64,000 nucleotides of DNA from Bacillota bacterium (GCA_023444095.1 JAEZRP010000043.1:62001-126000); one strand, 5' to 3'; positions 8,050-17,473 are shown, numbered from the stretch's first letter. Translations and numbers: made by a program. Notes: generated from the sequence alone by a model not told the origin.

Positions 8050-9165
8050 TCACGTTTCATTCTCGGCGAGGTTCTTCAGCTCGTCGATCATCTTCTGGGT
8101 GTTCTCCACCAGCTCCTTTTCCTTTCTGAGCGCCTCGGTGAGCTTGGCGTCCTCGCCCCTCGCCGTCTCGATGTCGGCCTTCGCGATGGTCGTGAGCTTT
8201 TCGACCGTCATCTCAGACTCGGCCGCGAGCCGATTCGACTGGGCGACCAGCGTGCGCTCGAATATGTTGCGCACGCCGCGCGCGTTTCCGAAGGAAATGG
8301 AGTGGGTGTTCGCGGCAGAGATATAATCGCGGGCCGCCGCCTTCGCCTCCTCGTCGAGCCGGTAGCTGTTCTTTTTGAGCTGCATGTCGAGGATTTCGCA
8401 CATCTCGTCGAGCGAATAGTCGTCGAAGTGGAGGTAGCGGTTGAAGCGCGACTCAAGCCCCGGATTCGAGTGGATGAACTGTTCCATCAGCCCGTCGTAA
8501 CCCGCCACGATCACGACCAGGTCGTCGCGGTTGTCCTCCATGGCCTTCAAAAGCGTCTCGATGGCCTCCTGCCCGAAGTCGTTCTCGGACGTGGATTTCA
8601 ACGCATACGCCTCGTCGACGAACAGCACGCCGCCCAGCGCCTTCTTGATGACCTCGGTGGTCTTCTGCGCCGTCTGGCCGACGTAGCCCGCGACGAGTCC
8701 GGAGCGGTCGACCTCGACGAGCTGGCCCTTCGAGAGAATGCCGAGACTCCGGTAAATGCGCGACATGAGCCGGGCAATCATGGTCTTGCCGGTACCGGGA
8801 TTTCCGGTAAAGACCATGTGGAGGGACATCTCGACCGTCGGGAGGCCGTGCTCCTTGCGGAGTTTGTGAATCGTCACCATATTGATGAGATTCGTGACCT
8901 CCTTTTTGATGCCCGAGAGACCGATGTATTCGTTGAGCTCTTTTTTGAGTGCCTCCATGTCCTCCGGCGGCGGAAGCTGCTCCTCTGGCTTCGGGCCCTC
9001 CTGCTTCGCGGCGGCAGGCGCGTTTTTTTCTGGCTTGGGCTGATCAATCTTTTGCGGCGCAGCGGGCGTGCCCCAGAAGTCGTCCCCGATCCGGCGCATG
9101 CTGTTGTTGATGAGGTCGGAGATGACCTCAAGTTGCGTTTTGATGATCTCGTCGCGGTTATCCAT
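8050..9165 (-). CDS. CbxX/CfqX-type AAA+ ATPase (SpoVK-like)
   Basis: 371 residues. After a short helix (1-30) and a charged Pro/Lys/Glu linker (about 35-70) there is one CbxX-type AAA+ module. It contains FTGNPGTGKTMIARL (Walker A), a GYVGQTAQKTTEVI pore/linker stretch, GGVLFVDEAYAL (Walker B) and a sensor/arginine region near NPGLESRFNRYLHF. A coiled-coil tail ends the protein. Relatives include red-type Rubisco activase CbxX and the sporulation protein SpoVK, which remodel partner proteins with ATP. It lies 82 bp downstream of glgA on the same strand and is likely co-transcribed with the glycogen genes. Start ATG 9165 follows GGAGAG. The substrate protein is unknown. Confidence 0.88.
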   Translation of the reverse strand: MDNRDEIIKTQLEVISDLINNSMRRIGDDFWGTPAAPQKIDQPKPEKNAPAAAKQEGPKPEEQLPPPEDMEALKKELNEYIGLSGIKKEVTNLINMVTIHKLRKEHGLPTVEMSLHMVFTGNPGTGKTMIARLMSRIYRSLGILSKGQLVEVDRSGLVAGYVGQTAQKTTEVIKKALGGVLFVDEAYALKSTSENDFGQEAIETLLKAMEDNRDDLVVIVAGYDGLMEQFIHSNPGLESRFNRYLHFDDYSLDEMCEILDMQLKKNSYRLDEEAKAAARDYISAANTHSISFGNARGVRNIFERTLVAQSNRLAAESEMTVEKLTTIAKADIETARGEDAKLTEALRKEKELVENTQKMIDELKNLAENET

Positions 9166-9247
9166 CCGTTTCTCTCCGTTCTATCGTTCTGCTGTTCATA
9201 CCAAACGCCCCGCCGCGCGGGCAGCGGGGACGAGTCGCGAAAAGGGG

Positions 9248-10945
9248 CTACGCGTCAGACTTTTTGCGCGGCGCGCGGGGTTTCTTCGCGGGGACCTCGG
9301 CCTGGCGCTCCTGTGGGGCTTCCGCCGGGGTCTTCTTTGAACGGGTCTTCTTCGCGGGCGCTTCGGCCTTCACCTCAGGCGCCGACCTTATGCCGCGTGG
9401 CTTCCTTACAGCTTTCGTATCGCCCTTTTTACTGTGATCCTCCGCTTCGTCGGCCGATTCCGCGGGCCCCGCGCCCTCCCCTTCGGACGGTGCGGAAGGC
9501 GCGGACACGCACAGCGCGCGATAGAGGTCGACGTAGTGGTGTGCGGACTGGTCCCAGCCATACTGACCCGCCATGGCGCGCGCAATCAGCGCGTCCCACA
9601 CGTCCTCCTTGTGTTCGCGGAAGGTCTTCACCGCGCGCTCGACGACGTGCAGCATGTCGTGCGCATTGTAGTTGAGGAAGGTGAAGCCGTTGCCGACACC
9701 GGTGAACTCGTTGTAGGAGAGAACGGTATCCCGAAGTCCGCCCGTCTCGCGCACGATCGGGATGGTGCCGTACCGGAGCGAGATGAGCTGCGAGAGCCCG
9801 CAAGGCTCGAACATCGAGGGCATGAGGAACATGTCCGCGCCCGCGTAGATTCTGCGCGCGAGGTCGTGGTTCATCTGGAAGCACGCGGCGACCTTGCCGG
9901 GATACTTCCACTGCGCCCAGCTGAAGAGGTCGACGTACTTCGACTCGCCCATGCCGAGCACGACCATCTGCGCGCCCGTGTCCATGATCTCCGAAAGCAC
10001 GCGCTCGATGAGGTCGAGCCCCTTCTGCCCGGAGAGCCTGCCCACCATGCCGATGAGCGGGACGGCGGGGTCGGCGTCGAGCCCCATCTCCTTCTGAAGT
10101 GCCGCCTTGTTGGCGGCCTTTCCCTCAAGGAAGTCGGCAGCAGCGTAGTTCGCGGCGAGCGCGCGGTCGGTCGCGGGGTCGTAGTCACCGGCGTCGATGC
10201 CGTTGAGGATGCCCGTAAGGTGGTCGGCGCGCGCGCGCAGGAGACCATCCAGCCGCTCGCCGTAGTACGCCGTCTTGATCTCCTCCGCGTAGGTGGGGCT
10301 CACAGTCGTGATGCGGTCGGCCGCAACGATGCCGCCCTTCATGAACGAGCACATGCCGAAGAACTCCATGTTGTCGGAGGTATACGCCCACTCGCCCAGG
10401 GCCACGAGCTCCTCGATCTCGCTGATGGTGAAGATGCCCTGATACTGGAGGTTATGGATCGTAAAGACGGTCTTGATGTCCTTGTAGGGCTCGAGGTGCT
10501 TGTACTGCGCGTTCAGGAGGATGGGCATGAGTCCCGTCTGCCAGTCGTGGCAGTGGAGCACGTCCGGAATGAAGCCCATCTGCGGCAGCGCCTCGAGCAC
10601 AGCGCGGGAGAAGTAGGTGTACCGTTCGCCCTCGTCGCCGCCCAGACCATAGACGTAGCTTCTCTGGAAATACTGCTTGTTGTCCACGAAATAGAACGTG
10701 ATTCCTTCGTAGGTAATCTTCTCGATGCCCACGTACTGGCGTCGCCAACCGAGGTTGATGTAGAAGAACACCACGTGCTCCATCTGATCGCGCCACTTTT
10801 TGTCGATCTGCTGGTACAGGGGCAATATCACCCGCACGTCCTCGCCGGATCGCCTGATCTCTTTGGGCAGAGCGCCGATCACGTCCGCGAGGCCCCCGGT
10901 TTTGACAAAGGGCACGCACTCGGACGCCACGAACAGTATTTTCAT
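9248..10945 (-). CDS. glgA: glycogen synthase with long basic C-terminal tail
   Basis: ADP-glucose-dependent GT5 glycogen/starch synthase. The N-terminus has the ADP-glucose loop KTGGLADV (residues 16-23). The C-terminal half carries GMVGRLSGQKGLDL and the family-typical PSMFEPCGLSQL near the nucleotide site. The enzymatic body ends near residue 480, the usual family length. It is followed by about 85 extra residues rich in Ala, Lys, Pro and Glu with repeated (A/P)KK motifs, like a histone-H1-type disordered tail. Start ATG 10945 has GGAGGG upstream, and the gene lies 25 bp after glgD in the glgC-glgD-glgA operon. Enzyme identity is firm; the role of the tail is unknown. Confidence 0.95.
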   Translation of the reverse strand: MKILFVASECVPFVKTGGLADVIGALPKEIRRSGEDVRVILPLYQQIDKKWRDQMEHVVFFYINLGWRRQYVGIEKITYEGITFYFVDNKQYFQRSYVYGLGGDEGERYTYFSRAVLEALPQMGFIPDVLHCHDWQTGLMPILLNAQYKHLEPYKDIKTVFTIHNLQYQGIFTISEIEELVALGEWAYTSDNMEFFGMCSFMKGGIVAADRITTVSPTYAEEIKTAYYGERLDGLLRARADHLTGILNGIDAGDYDPATDRALAANYAAADFLEGKAANKAALQKEMGLDADPAVPLIGMVGRLSGQKGLDLIERVLSEIMDTGAQMVVLGMGESKYVDLFSWAQWKYPGKVAACFQMNHDLARRIYAGADMFLMPSMFEPCGLSQLISLRYGTIPIVRETGGLRDTVLSYNEFTGVGNGFTFLNYNAHDMLHVVERAVKTFREHKEDVWDALIARAMAGQYGWDQSAHHYVDLYRALCVSAPSAPSEGEGAGPAESADEAEDHSKKGDTKAVRKPRGIRSAPEVKAEAPAKKTRSKKTPAEAPQERQAEVPAKKPRAPRKKSDA

Positions 10946-10970
10946 TGGATTCCCTCCCGTCCGTTTTGGA

Positions 10971-12107
10971 TTATAGGGTGATGTTTTTTCCGATCACGAT
11001 GGGGTACTGGCGCTGGCCGATCAATCGGCCGTGCGCGCGCATCGTAACCGCCTTGTCGAGGATGACGTATTCCGCCTCGACGGAATCCTCTATGTAGCTG
11101 TCCTGCATGATGATCGCGTTTTTGACCACCGCGCCGCGCCCGATCCTGACGCCCCGGAAGAGCACGCAGTTCTCGACGGTTCCCTCGATCACGCAGCCGT
11201 CGGCGACGAGCGAGTTTTTTACCTTTGCCATGGGACCGTAGATCGCGGGCACCTCGTCGCGCTCCTTGGTGTATACCGGGAAGTCGGAGAACAGGGCCTT
11301 GCGGCAGTGCCTGCCCAGAAGGTCCATGTTCAGCCGGTAGTAGCCGTTGACGGTTTCCACGCGTCGGTAGTAGCCCTTGTACTCGTAGCCGCGCACATCA
11401 AGCATCCCTGTGCGAATGTGTCCCCGGAGCATGTCGCCGTAGATATCGTGCATGCCCTGCGAGAACGCCTGGTCCACCAGGTGCATGAGCAGCGTCCTTT
11501 TGACGATCATCACGTCCATGGACATGTTGTCGTAGTTGGCCGCGTTGGGATTAATCTCCATGTCCTGAATCTTGCCGCCGGGGCCTACGTTCAAGTATAT
11601 ATGCCTGTCCTGCTTGGAGGAGGACAGGTACATCTCTCCCGGCGCCGCTTTTGCGTACATCACGGTAATGTCCGCGCCGGAATCGACGTGCGCCTGCAGC
11701 ATCGGCTCGAACGAGGTCGAAAAAACGATGTTGCCGCCCGAGAGGATCACCATCTCCTGCCGCGAGCGCCTCAGATAATCAAAGTTCGCGCGCAGCGCCT
11801 CGAGAACCCCCGTGTACTCCCCACCGTTCTCATCGTTGATGAAGGGCGGCAGGATGAAAAGGCCGTTGTTGCGAGTGTGAAGGTCCCACTCCTTGCCCGC
11901 GCCCAGATGGTCCATGAGCGAGGAATAGTTCTTCTGGGTGATGACGCCGACGTTCTTGACGCCGGAATTGACCATGTTCGACAGGACGAAGTCCACGATC
12001 CGGTATCGCCCGGCGACGGGAAGCGCCGCGACGGAGCGGTGGCTCGTCAGCTCGCGCAGAGAGAGGTCGTCCTTCGTGGTATAGATGATGCCCATCGCGT
12101 CCTTCAT
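10971..12107 (-). CDS. glgD: glucose-1-phosphate adenylyltransferase subunit GlgD
   Basis: 378 residues, starting [14 protein letters not shown] at ATG 12107, which overlaps the glgC stop codon as ATGA. A longer upstream frame is only read-back into glgC. GlgD is the divergent partner of GlgC in Firmicutes. It has the nucleotidyltransferase fold and a C-terminal left-handed beta-helix (hexapeptide-like [18 protein letters not shown]) but has lost part of the pyrophosphorylase motif: residues near 30 read [15 protein letters not shown] without the GGxGxRL loop. It is thought to modulate GlgC in a heterotetramer making ADP-glucose. The ATGA overlap suggests translational coupling for balanced subunits. 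Confidence 0.95.
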   Translation of the reverse strand: MKDAMGIIYTTKDDLSLRELTSHRSVAALPVAGRYRIVDFVLSNMVNSGVKNVGVITQKNYSSLMDHLGAGKEWDLHTRNNGLFILPPFINDENGGEYTGVLEALRANFDYLRRSRQEMVILSGGNIVFSTSFEPMLQAHVDSGADITVMYAKAAPGEMYLSSSKQDRHIYLNVGPGGKIQDMEINPNAANYDNMSMDVMIVKRTLLMHLVDQAFSQGMHDIYGDMLRGHIRTGMLDVRGYEYKGYYRRVETVNGYYRLNMDLLGRHCRKALFSDFPVYTKERDEVPAIYGPMAKVKNSLVADGCVIEGTVENCVLFRGVRIGRGAVVKNAIIMQDSYIEDSVEAEYVILDKAVTMRAHGRLIGQRQYPIVIGKNITL

Positions 12108-13306
12108 GTCCGCGTCCCCTCCCTTTCCAGAATGACGTCCTCGTCGATCTGCTCGCCGGGCTTCACGATGAAACCGCCCGGCAGGCGCGTGCCCTTGCCG
12201 ACCAGGGCGATCCCGCCCCCTTCGTCCCCGACGATCGCACCCGGGCCGATCTCGCAGTCCTCCGCGACGATGCAGTGTCTCACGATCGCGCCCTTCCGGA
12301 CGACGGTGTTTGGCATGACGACCGCGTTTTCGACGAGCGCGCCCTCCTCCACCGTGACGCCGGCGAAGAGCACCGAATGGCTGACCGTACCCATCACCTC
12401 GCAACCCTCGGTGACGGACGAGCACTCGATCACGGCCATCGGGCCGATGAAGTGCGGGGGAAGCTGCGGACTTCTCGCGTAGATGGGCCAGCGGCTGTCG
12501 CGCAGATTAAAGGCGGGCGGGTCGGTCAGAAGGTCCATGTGCGCCTCCCAGAGGCTTTCGATGGTGCCGACGTCCTTCCAGTAGTCCTCGAATGCGTAGG
12601 CCATGAGACTCTTTCCGTCCGACAGGATCTTCGGGATGATGTTTTTTCCGAAGTCGTTTTTTGAACCGGGATCCCTGTCGTCGCCAACGAGGTAATCCCG
12701 GAGGACCGGCCACGAGAAGATGTACACGCCCATGGAGGCAAGGTTGCTCCTGGGCTTTTTCGGCTTCTCCTCAAAATCTGTGATGCGGTTTTCGCTATCG
12801 ACGTTCATGATGCCGAACGACGACGCCTCCGCCCACGGAACAGGCCGCACGGCGATGGTCACGTCCGCCCCGGCGTCCATGTGCGCGGCGAGCATCCGGC
12901 GGTAATCCATCTTGTAGATGTGGTCACCCGAGAGGATGAGCACGTACTCGGGGTCGTACTGCTCGATGAAGCTGATGTTCTGGTATATGGCATTCGCGGT
13001 ACCCTTGTACCATTCCCCGCTTTTCGCCTTCATAAACGGCGGGAGGACGAACACGCCGCCGTTGGTAAGGTCGAGGTCCCACGGCTGCCCCGCGCCGATG
13101 TAGCGGTTCAGCTCCAGCGGTTGATACTGCGTCAGGACGCCGACGACGTCGATCCCGGCGTTGGAGCAATTCGACAGCGGAAAGTCGATAATGCGATACT
13201 TTCCGCCGAAGGGAACGGCGGGCTTGGCCATCGCCTTGGTGAGAAGTCCCAGGCGGCTCCCCTGCCCTCCGGCGAGCAGCATGGCGATGCATCTTTTCTT
13301 GCGCAT
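12104..13306 (-). CDS. glgC: glucose-1-phosphate adenylyltransferase, catalytic subunit
   Basis: 400 residues. Makes ADP-glucose from ATP and glucose-1-phosphate, the committed step of glycogen synthesis. The nucleotide loop [12 protein letters not shown] lies near residue 10, followed by [19 protein letters not shown], the catalytic region [12 protein letters not shown] and a C-terminal beta-helix. I use ATG 13306 ([14 protein letters not shown]), which has AGGGAG upstream; an in-frame ATG at 13369 coincides with the presumed -10 box and is rejected. It is first in the glgC-glgD-glgA(-AAA+) operon. The 3' end overlaps glgD by four bases. Confidence 0.96.
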   Translation of the reverse strand: MRKKRCIAMLLAGGQGSRLGLLTKAMAKPAVPFGGKYRIIDFPLSNCSNAGIDVVGVLTQYQPLELNRYIGAGQPWDLDLTNGGVFVLPPFMKAKSGEWYKGTANAIYQNISFIEQYDPEYVLILSGDHIYKMDYRRMLAAHMDAGADVTIAVRPVPWAEASSFGIMNVDSENRITDFEEKPKKPRSNLASMGVYIFSWPVLRDYLVGDDRDPGSKNDFGKNIIPKILSDGKSLMAYAFEDYWKDVGTIESLWEAHMDLLTDPPAFNLRDSRWPIYARSPQLPPHFIGPMAVIECSSVTEGCEVMGTVSHSVLFAGVTVEEGALVENAVVMPNTVVRKGAIVRHCIVAEDCEIGPGAIVGDEGGGIALVGKGTRLPGGFIVKPGEQIDEDVILEREGTRT

Positions 13307-13360
13307 ACATTCTCCCTGCCTTATTGTCAAGAAATATGGTTCCCCCATATTGTAACCTGT

Positions 13361-13396
13361 ACATAACATTATAAGGCATGCTTGCAGGAAAATCCA
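13361..13396 (-). promoter_or_regulatory. probable glgC promoter (-10 only convincing)
   Basis: The minus strand has a perfect TATAAT (13368-13373) about 60 bp before the glgC start. The position 17 bp upstream reads TGGATT, a poor -35 box. Confidence 0.4.
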
Positions 13397-13417
13397 GTCC
13401 CCTCAGGGAAATTGTAC

Positions 13418-13446
13418 GAAAAAGAACGCGCCTTTAACGGCGCGCC
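13418..13446 (-). terminator. terminator of the padR-DUF4097 operon
   Basis: On the minus strand CGCGCC-(GTTAAA)-GGCGCG is followed by TTCTTTTT. It lies 15-40 bp after the DUF4097 stop codon, between that gene and the glgC promoter. Confidence 0.7.
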
Positions 13447-13460
13447 CCTCATTTCCTTGC

Positions 13461-14567
13461 CTATTTCGCGAACTGGATGTCGATCCGCGCGTTCGAGGTC
13501 CGAACGTCGAGCTTCTTTTTGCCTTCGGAGACCGGCGGCAGGTTGTTCTTGCCGTTCGAGGTTCGGGAGGTGATGGCGTAATCAGACATGCTTCCCTTGA
13601 TGGTTCCCGTAACCGCCCCGTTCGACGAGGAGAGTGAGATGTCGTCGCCCGCGACGCCGTCCACCGTCAGATGGCCGTTGTGGGTCTCGATCCTGACGTG
13701 CGTGCCCGCGATGGAACGCGCCTCGTTCGCGCCGTTCGAGGTTTTAAGGACGATTTCGTCCGCCGCGACCGATTCGGACTCGATCCGCGCATTGCTCGAT
13801 TCGGCAACGACGCTTCGCCCCGCGACGCTTCTCAGCCGAATGCCGCCGTTTGAGGTCGCAATCTTCACGCGCTTGGACGAAATGTCCTCCGCGGTGATCT
13901 TTCCGTTCGACGTGCGCAGCGTGACGCTTTCGCTCACGCCCACGCGCGCCGCGCTCATGGAGCCGTTCGTCGTGCGCGCGTCCACTTCGCCGCGATACTC
14001 CTTCGGCAGTGTGAGCGTGAACGGGTGCGCCTGCCAGGTGCGCGGGCCGAAGATCGAGCGGAAGCTTCCCCAGGGGTTCGCGATAAACCGGACGATCAGC
14101 TCGCCACCCTCAAGGCTCACTTCGTAGTGGCCGTCCGGGCCGTCGACGTACTCGATCCTGAGCTGATCGCCTCCCACCACGTTTACGCTGCGGTTCTGGT
14201 CAACGACCGACACGCGCCGCACGCCCGCCGCATCGAAGGTCTTTGTCATGTAGGTGTATTTCCCGTCGGCGCGGGCGGACGTTCCCGGCTCGCCGGAGGC
14301 TTCCGGCGCGGCCGACTCCGCGGGCGCGTCCGGTCCGACCACGATCTCCGGCGCCTGGAACTCGCGCTTCACGCGCGCGACGATCTCGTCGACCGGCTCC
14401 ATGCCCGCCACAGCCTCCTCCTCGGAGATGCCATCCTCCATCCGATCCTCGATCATTTCCTGATAAAACCCCACGAGCCGCCGGGTCTCAGGATAAAGAT
14501 CGTCCCCGTTGATGTTCAGCGCCTCGAGCTTCTTCGCAAGCTCGATCAGATACTCATACTTTGTCAT
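13461..14567 (-). CDS. DUF4097-family beta-repeat protein with DUF1700-like N-terminus
   Basis: 368 residues. The first 70 (MTKYEYLIELAKKLEALNI...) resemble the short helical head of DUF1700 membrane proteins that partner PadR regulators: a charged helix-turn-helix with conserved Glu-Glu-Ala. The rest is a repetitive right-handed beta structure in which 'TSNG' or 'SSNG' recurs about ten times at roughly 18-residue steps (for example LRTSNGKITAEDI, IATSNGGIRLRSV), the DUF4097 signature. There is no signal peptide or membrane segment, so it probably acts in the cytoplasm. It overlaps padR by 14 bp and is certainly co-transcribed. The DUF4097 role is unknown; in this setting it may sense or titrate something for PadR. 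Confidence 0.82.
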   Translation of the reverse strand: MTKYEYLIELAKKLEALNINGDDLYPETRRLVGFYQEMIEDRMEDGISEEEAVAGMEPVDEIVARVKREFQAPEIVVGPDAPAESAAPEASGEPGTSARADGKYTYMTKTFDAAGVRRVSVVDQNRSVNVVGGDQLRIEYVDGPDGHYEVSLEGGELIVRFIANPWGSFRSIFGPRTWQAHPFTLTLPKEYRGEVDARTTNGSMSAARVGVSESVTLRTSNGKITAEDISSKRVKIATSNGGIRLRSVAGRSVVAESSNARIESESVAADEIVLKTSNGANEARSIAGTHVRIETHNGHLTVDGVAGDDISLSSSNGAVTGTIKGSMSDYAITSRTSNGKNNLPPVSEGKKKLDVRTSNARIDIQFAK

Positions 14568-14880
14568 AACCGCCCGCCGCCCTTTCTATGAACTCGAAGG
14601 CCTTCGCGGCCTCCCGCCATTCGTCCTTGAACTCCCCGAGCCGCTTCCTGCCAGCTTCCGTGATCGCGTACACCCGCCTGAGCCGACCGCCGTGCTCCAC
14701 GCTCTCGGCGCGCACGTACCCGGCCTGCTCGTGGCGCTTTAAGATGTGGTAGAGCGCCGACTCCGAGAGCTTTACAAAGCCCTCCAGATCCTTCTCGATC
14801 TGGTAGCCGTAGGAATCGCCCCGACAGAGCTCCGCGAGCACGCAGATTTCCAGAATTCCCTTCTTCAACTGAGCGTCCAT
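14554..14880 (-). CDS. PadR-family transcriptional regulator
   Basis: 108 residues, subfamily-1 PadR: a winged helix (ELCRGDSYGYQIEKDL, SESALYHILKRHEQAGYV, then the wing GGRLRRVYAITEAGRKRL) plus a short C-terminal dimer helix. These proteins normally repress their own operon and a linked effector gene. ATG 14880 is preceded by AAAGGCGG. Its promoter contains a near-palindrome of the PadR operator type. It is the first gene of a two-gene operon with the DUF4097 protein. Confidence 0.93.
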   Translation of the reverse strand: MDAQLKKGILEICVLAELCRGDSYGYQIEKDLEGFVKLSESALYHILKRHEQAGYVRAESVEHGGRLRRVYAITEAGRKRLGEFKDEWREAAKAFEFIERAAGGYDKV

Positions 14881-14901
14881 CGCAATACCGCCTTTCGAGG
14901 A

Positions 14902-14932
14902 ATACTATACATCGTACAATATCGTTTGTCAA
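14902..14932 (-). promoter_or_regulatory. padR promoter with overlapping operator
   Basis: On the minus strand TTGACA (14927-14932) and TATAGT (14904-14909) are 17 bp apart. A 21-bp imperfect palindrome, ATACTATAC-atc-GTACAATAT (14902-14922, seven of nine pairs), covers the -10 box and spacer. This is the expected place and shape for PadR autorepression. Confidence 0.7.
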
Positions 14933-15113
14933 GCGTCCACTGGCAACCCATGGTTGAATGTCCGGAAAAATCCCGGCCTGCCGCGCCAATAGAGGCGTTT
15001 TTGAACGTCCGTGAAACCTCTCCTCCAAAATCTTCGTCCAAGATAGTATGCCGCTCCCTGTTTTTCAATCGCTCATTTGTCACATGAATGACACGCACCG
15101 CGGCGGGCGCGCG

Positions 15114-15122
15114 TGGTATAAT
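15114..15122 (+). promoter_or_regulatory. extended -10 promoter of the PBP gene
   Basis: TGGTATAAT gives a TGn-extended -10 element (TATAAT at 15117-15122), 33 bp before the start codon. No good -35 box is seen, as is common for extended -10 promoters. The 200 bp upstream toward padR shows nothing else recognisable. Confidence 0.5.
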
Positions 15123-15154
15123 AGGATGCGATTACTTTGGAGGATTTCTGATCA

Positions 15155-17473
15155 ATGAAAGTCATTTCGCGGAAAGGCCGGCCGATCATGTTCGAGCCGC
15201 GCGAACGGGATAGAAGCTTCATATTGAGCGTGGTCATGATGACGGCGAAAATGCTGTTTTTTATGGTGCTCCTGATCGGCATCGGCGGTTCGGGCATCGC
15301 GGCAGGCGTCGCGAAGGCGTGGATCGACACCGTTCCCGATCTGGATCTGGACGAGCTTCGCACCCAGTCGCAGACCTCGTTCATCTACGACCGCTACGGG
15401 AACCTTATCACCGAGTACAAGGGCAGCGAAAACCGCATCTACGCGACCCTCGACGAGATGCCGCAAAACCTCATTGACGCGGTCATCGCGATCGAGGACA
15501 GGCGCTTTTACGAGCACAACGGCGTGGATATCAAGCGCATGGGCGGCGCGCTGCTCGGAAACCTCGTCAACAACAAGCTGCAGGGCGCGTCGACCCTCAC
15601 CACGCAGCTGATCAAGCTCACCCTCCTTTCGAGCGAGCAGACCTACAAGCGCAAAATTCAGGAGGCGTACCTTGCCATCGAGCTTGAAAAGGTGATGACC
15701 AAGGACGAAATCCTCGAGGAATACATGAACGTCGTCTACCTCGGCGGCGCGAGCTACGGCATGAAGATCGCCGCTAAGGACTACTTCGGCAAGGATCTCT
15801 CCGAGCTCTCCCTGCGGGAATGCGCCTGCCTCGTGCGCCTCATCAAGAACCCCTACCGCTACAACCCCCGCCACAATTACTACACATGGAACACACCGGC
15901 TGAAATCGAGGACCGCGTCGACTTCGTGCTCAAGGAAATGTATAACCAGGGCTATATCAGCGAGGACGAACTCAATCAGGCCCTCTCCGAGCGGCTGACC
16001 GTTCTTCAGACAAGCACTGCTGCGGCCGACGCCATGTACGACAACGCCTACTACGTCGAATACGCCGTCTACGACGTCGTGACAAAGATGCTGCGCGTCG
16101 AAAACATCGAGGACACCTCCTCCAACCGCCACGCGATGGAGCTGAAGCTGCGAAACGGCGGCTACAAGATCTACACCTCCCTCGACCCCGAGATTCAGGA
16201 GGCCGTGCAGGGAGTTGTCACGAACTGGAACAACTATCCCTCCATGCGCTACGCGAACGACGCCGAGACGCAGTCGTCCCTGGGCGGCGGGGAGTATCTG
16301 ACCGTCAAGCAGCCGCAGGCGGCGGCGGTCGTCATGGATTGGTCGACGGGCGAGGTGGTCGCCATCGTCGGCGGGCGCGAGGAACCGGTGCAGAAAAAGC
16401 TTCTCAACCGCGCGTACCAGTCGACCAAGATGCCGATCGGATCGTCCATCAAGCCCATCGCGGTGTACGGCCCGGCCTTCGACCTCGGGTACTCGCCGGG
16501 CACGCCGGTTCTCAATCTGCCGATCAAGATTTCAGGCTGGGTCAGTGAGCTCGGTTATCCGCAGAACTTCACGGCGGGCAGCTTCTCGGGCATCGAGTCG
16601 ATGCGCGTCGCGATGAACAAGTCGCACAACACCGCCGCCGCGCACGCGCTGTTCGAGTACGCGACCATTGAAAACTCCGTCGTGTACCTTTTAAAGCTCG
16701 GCGTCAGCCCCGCCCATATCCTCGCCACCGGTTCCGGCCTCGCGCTCGGCTCTTCGGGTATCTCCATGCTCGAGCTGTGCGCGGCCTTCAGCGCCGTCGC
16801 GAATCTCGGCGAGTATCAGGAACCCTACGCTTTCTCGCAGGTCGTCAATTCGGACGGCAGCGTCTACATCGACGTCTCGCAGGTTCAGGTGAAGCGTCAG
16901 GTATTCAAGCAGTCGACCGCATGGCTTCTGGTCGACGTGCTCAAGGGCTGCGTCAAGTCGGGCGGCACCGGCACCCGCGCCGTGTGGGGAAATATCACCG
17001 TCGCCGGAAAGACGGGCACGAACTCCAACAACATCGGCGTAAGCTTTGCGGGCTTTACCCCCTACTACGCCTGCGCGGTCTGGATCGGCTCCGACTACTA
17101 TAAGCCCCTCACCACGGACGCGACCGGCGGCACCTACGCAGCGCCCCTCTGGGCCGCCATCATGAAGCAGGTACACGAGATGACCGGCAAGACGGAGGAC
17201 AAGGACATCATTGCCAAATCCGCGGCGTCCGTCGGGCTCGTCAAGGCCACCGCCTGCGGCGTCTCCGGCATGAAGCCCACCCGGTATTGCTACGAGGACG
17301 ACAAGTACGGCGTCATCACCGATTATTACCTCTCCGGCACCCAGCCCTCCGAGCCCTGCAACATGCACCGCGCGAACGGCAAACTCTACGTGCCCGAGGG
17401 TCATCCCCTCCTCAACGCCGAGGACGCCAAGGTCGTGCGCGAGTACTTCCCGACCGCGACGACGAAGGATTAA
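15155..17473 (+). CDS. class A penicillin-binding protein (PBP1A-type glycosyltransferase/transpeptidase)
   Basis: 772 residues, anchored by one membrane segment (about 25-50). The GT51 glycosyltransferase domain (about 80-270) has the catalytic EDRRFYEHNGVD motif (Glu114), then GASTLTTQL and RKIQEAYLAIELE. The transpeptidase domain (about 385-690) has the active-site SSIK (Ser430), SHN (SxN) and KTGTNSN. It polymerises and cross-links peptidoglycan outside the membrane. The usual 'QPGSSFKP' context reads MPIGSSIKP here, a mild variation. ATG 15155 follows TTGGAGG. The gene is monocistronic and a repeat element separates it from the convergent glycosyltransferase gene. Confidence 0.95.
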   Translation: MKVISRKGRPIMFEPRERDRSFILSVVMMTAKMLFFMVLLIGIGGSGIAAGVAKAWIDTVPDLDLDELRTQSQTSFIYDRYGNLITEYKGSENRIYATLDEMPQNLIDAVIAIEDRRFYEHNGVDIKRMGGALLGNLVNNKLQGASTLTTQLIKLTLLSSEQTYKRKIQEAYLAIELEKVMTKDEILEEYMNVVYLGGASYGMKIAAKDYFGKDLSELSLRECACLVRLIKNPYRYNPRHNYYTWNTPAEIEDRVDFVLKEMYNQGYISEDELNQALSERLTVLQTSTAAADAMYDNAYYVEYAVYDVVTKMLRVENIEDTSSNRHAMELKLRNGGYKIYTSLDPEIQEAVQGVVTNWNNYPSMRYANDAETQSSLGGGEYLTVKQPQAAAVVMDWSTGEVVAIVGGREEPVQKKLLNRAYQSTKMPIGSSIKPIAVYGPAFDLGYSPGTPVLNLPIKISGWVSELGYPQNFTAGSFSGIESMRVAMNKSHNTAAAHALFEYATIENSVVYLLKLGVSPAHILATGSGLALGSSGISMLELCAAFSAVANLGEYQEPYAFSQVVNSDGSVYIDVSQVQVKRQVFKQSTAWLLVDVLKGCVKSGGTGTRAVWGNITVAGKTGTNSNNIGVSFAGFTPYYACAVWIGSDYYKPLTTDATGGTYAAPLWAAIMKQVHEMTGKTEDKDIIAKSAASVGLVKATACGVSGMKPTRYCYEDDKYGVITDYYLSGTQPSEPCNMHRANGKLYVPEGHPLLNAEDAKVVREYFPTATTKD

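Noticed and set aside
8050..8052. Recoding of TGA as an amino acid in this organism
   Set aside because: Many clearly ended genes here stop at TGA (for example spoVAC, spoVAD, glgC, pyrG), so the standard code applies.
9434..12482. Two long plus-strand frames opposite glgA and glgD
   Set aside because: Shadows of identified genes; no ribosome sites or motifs.
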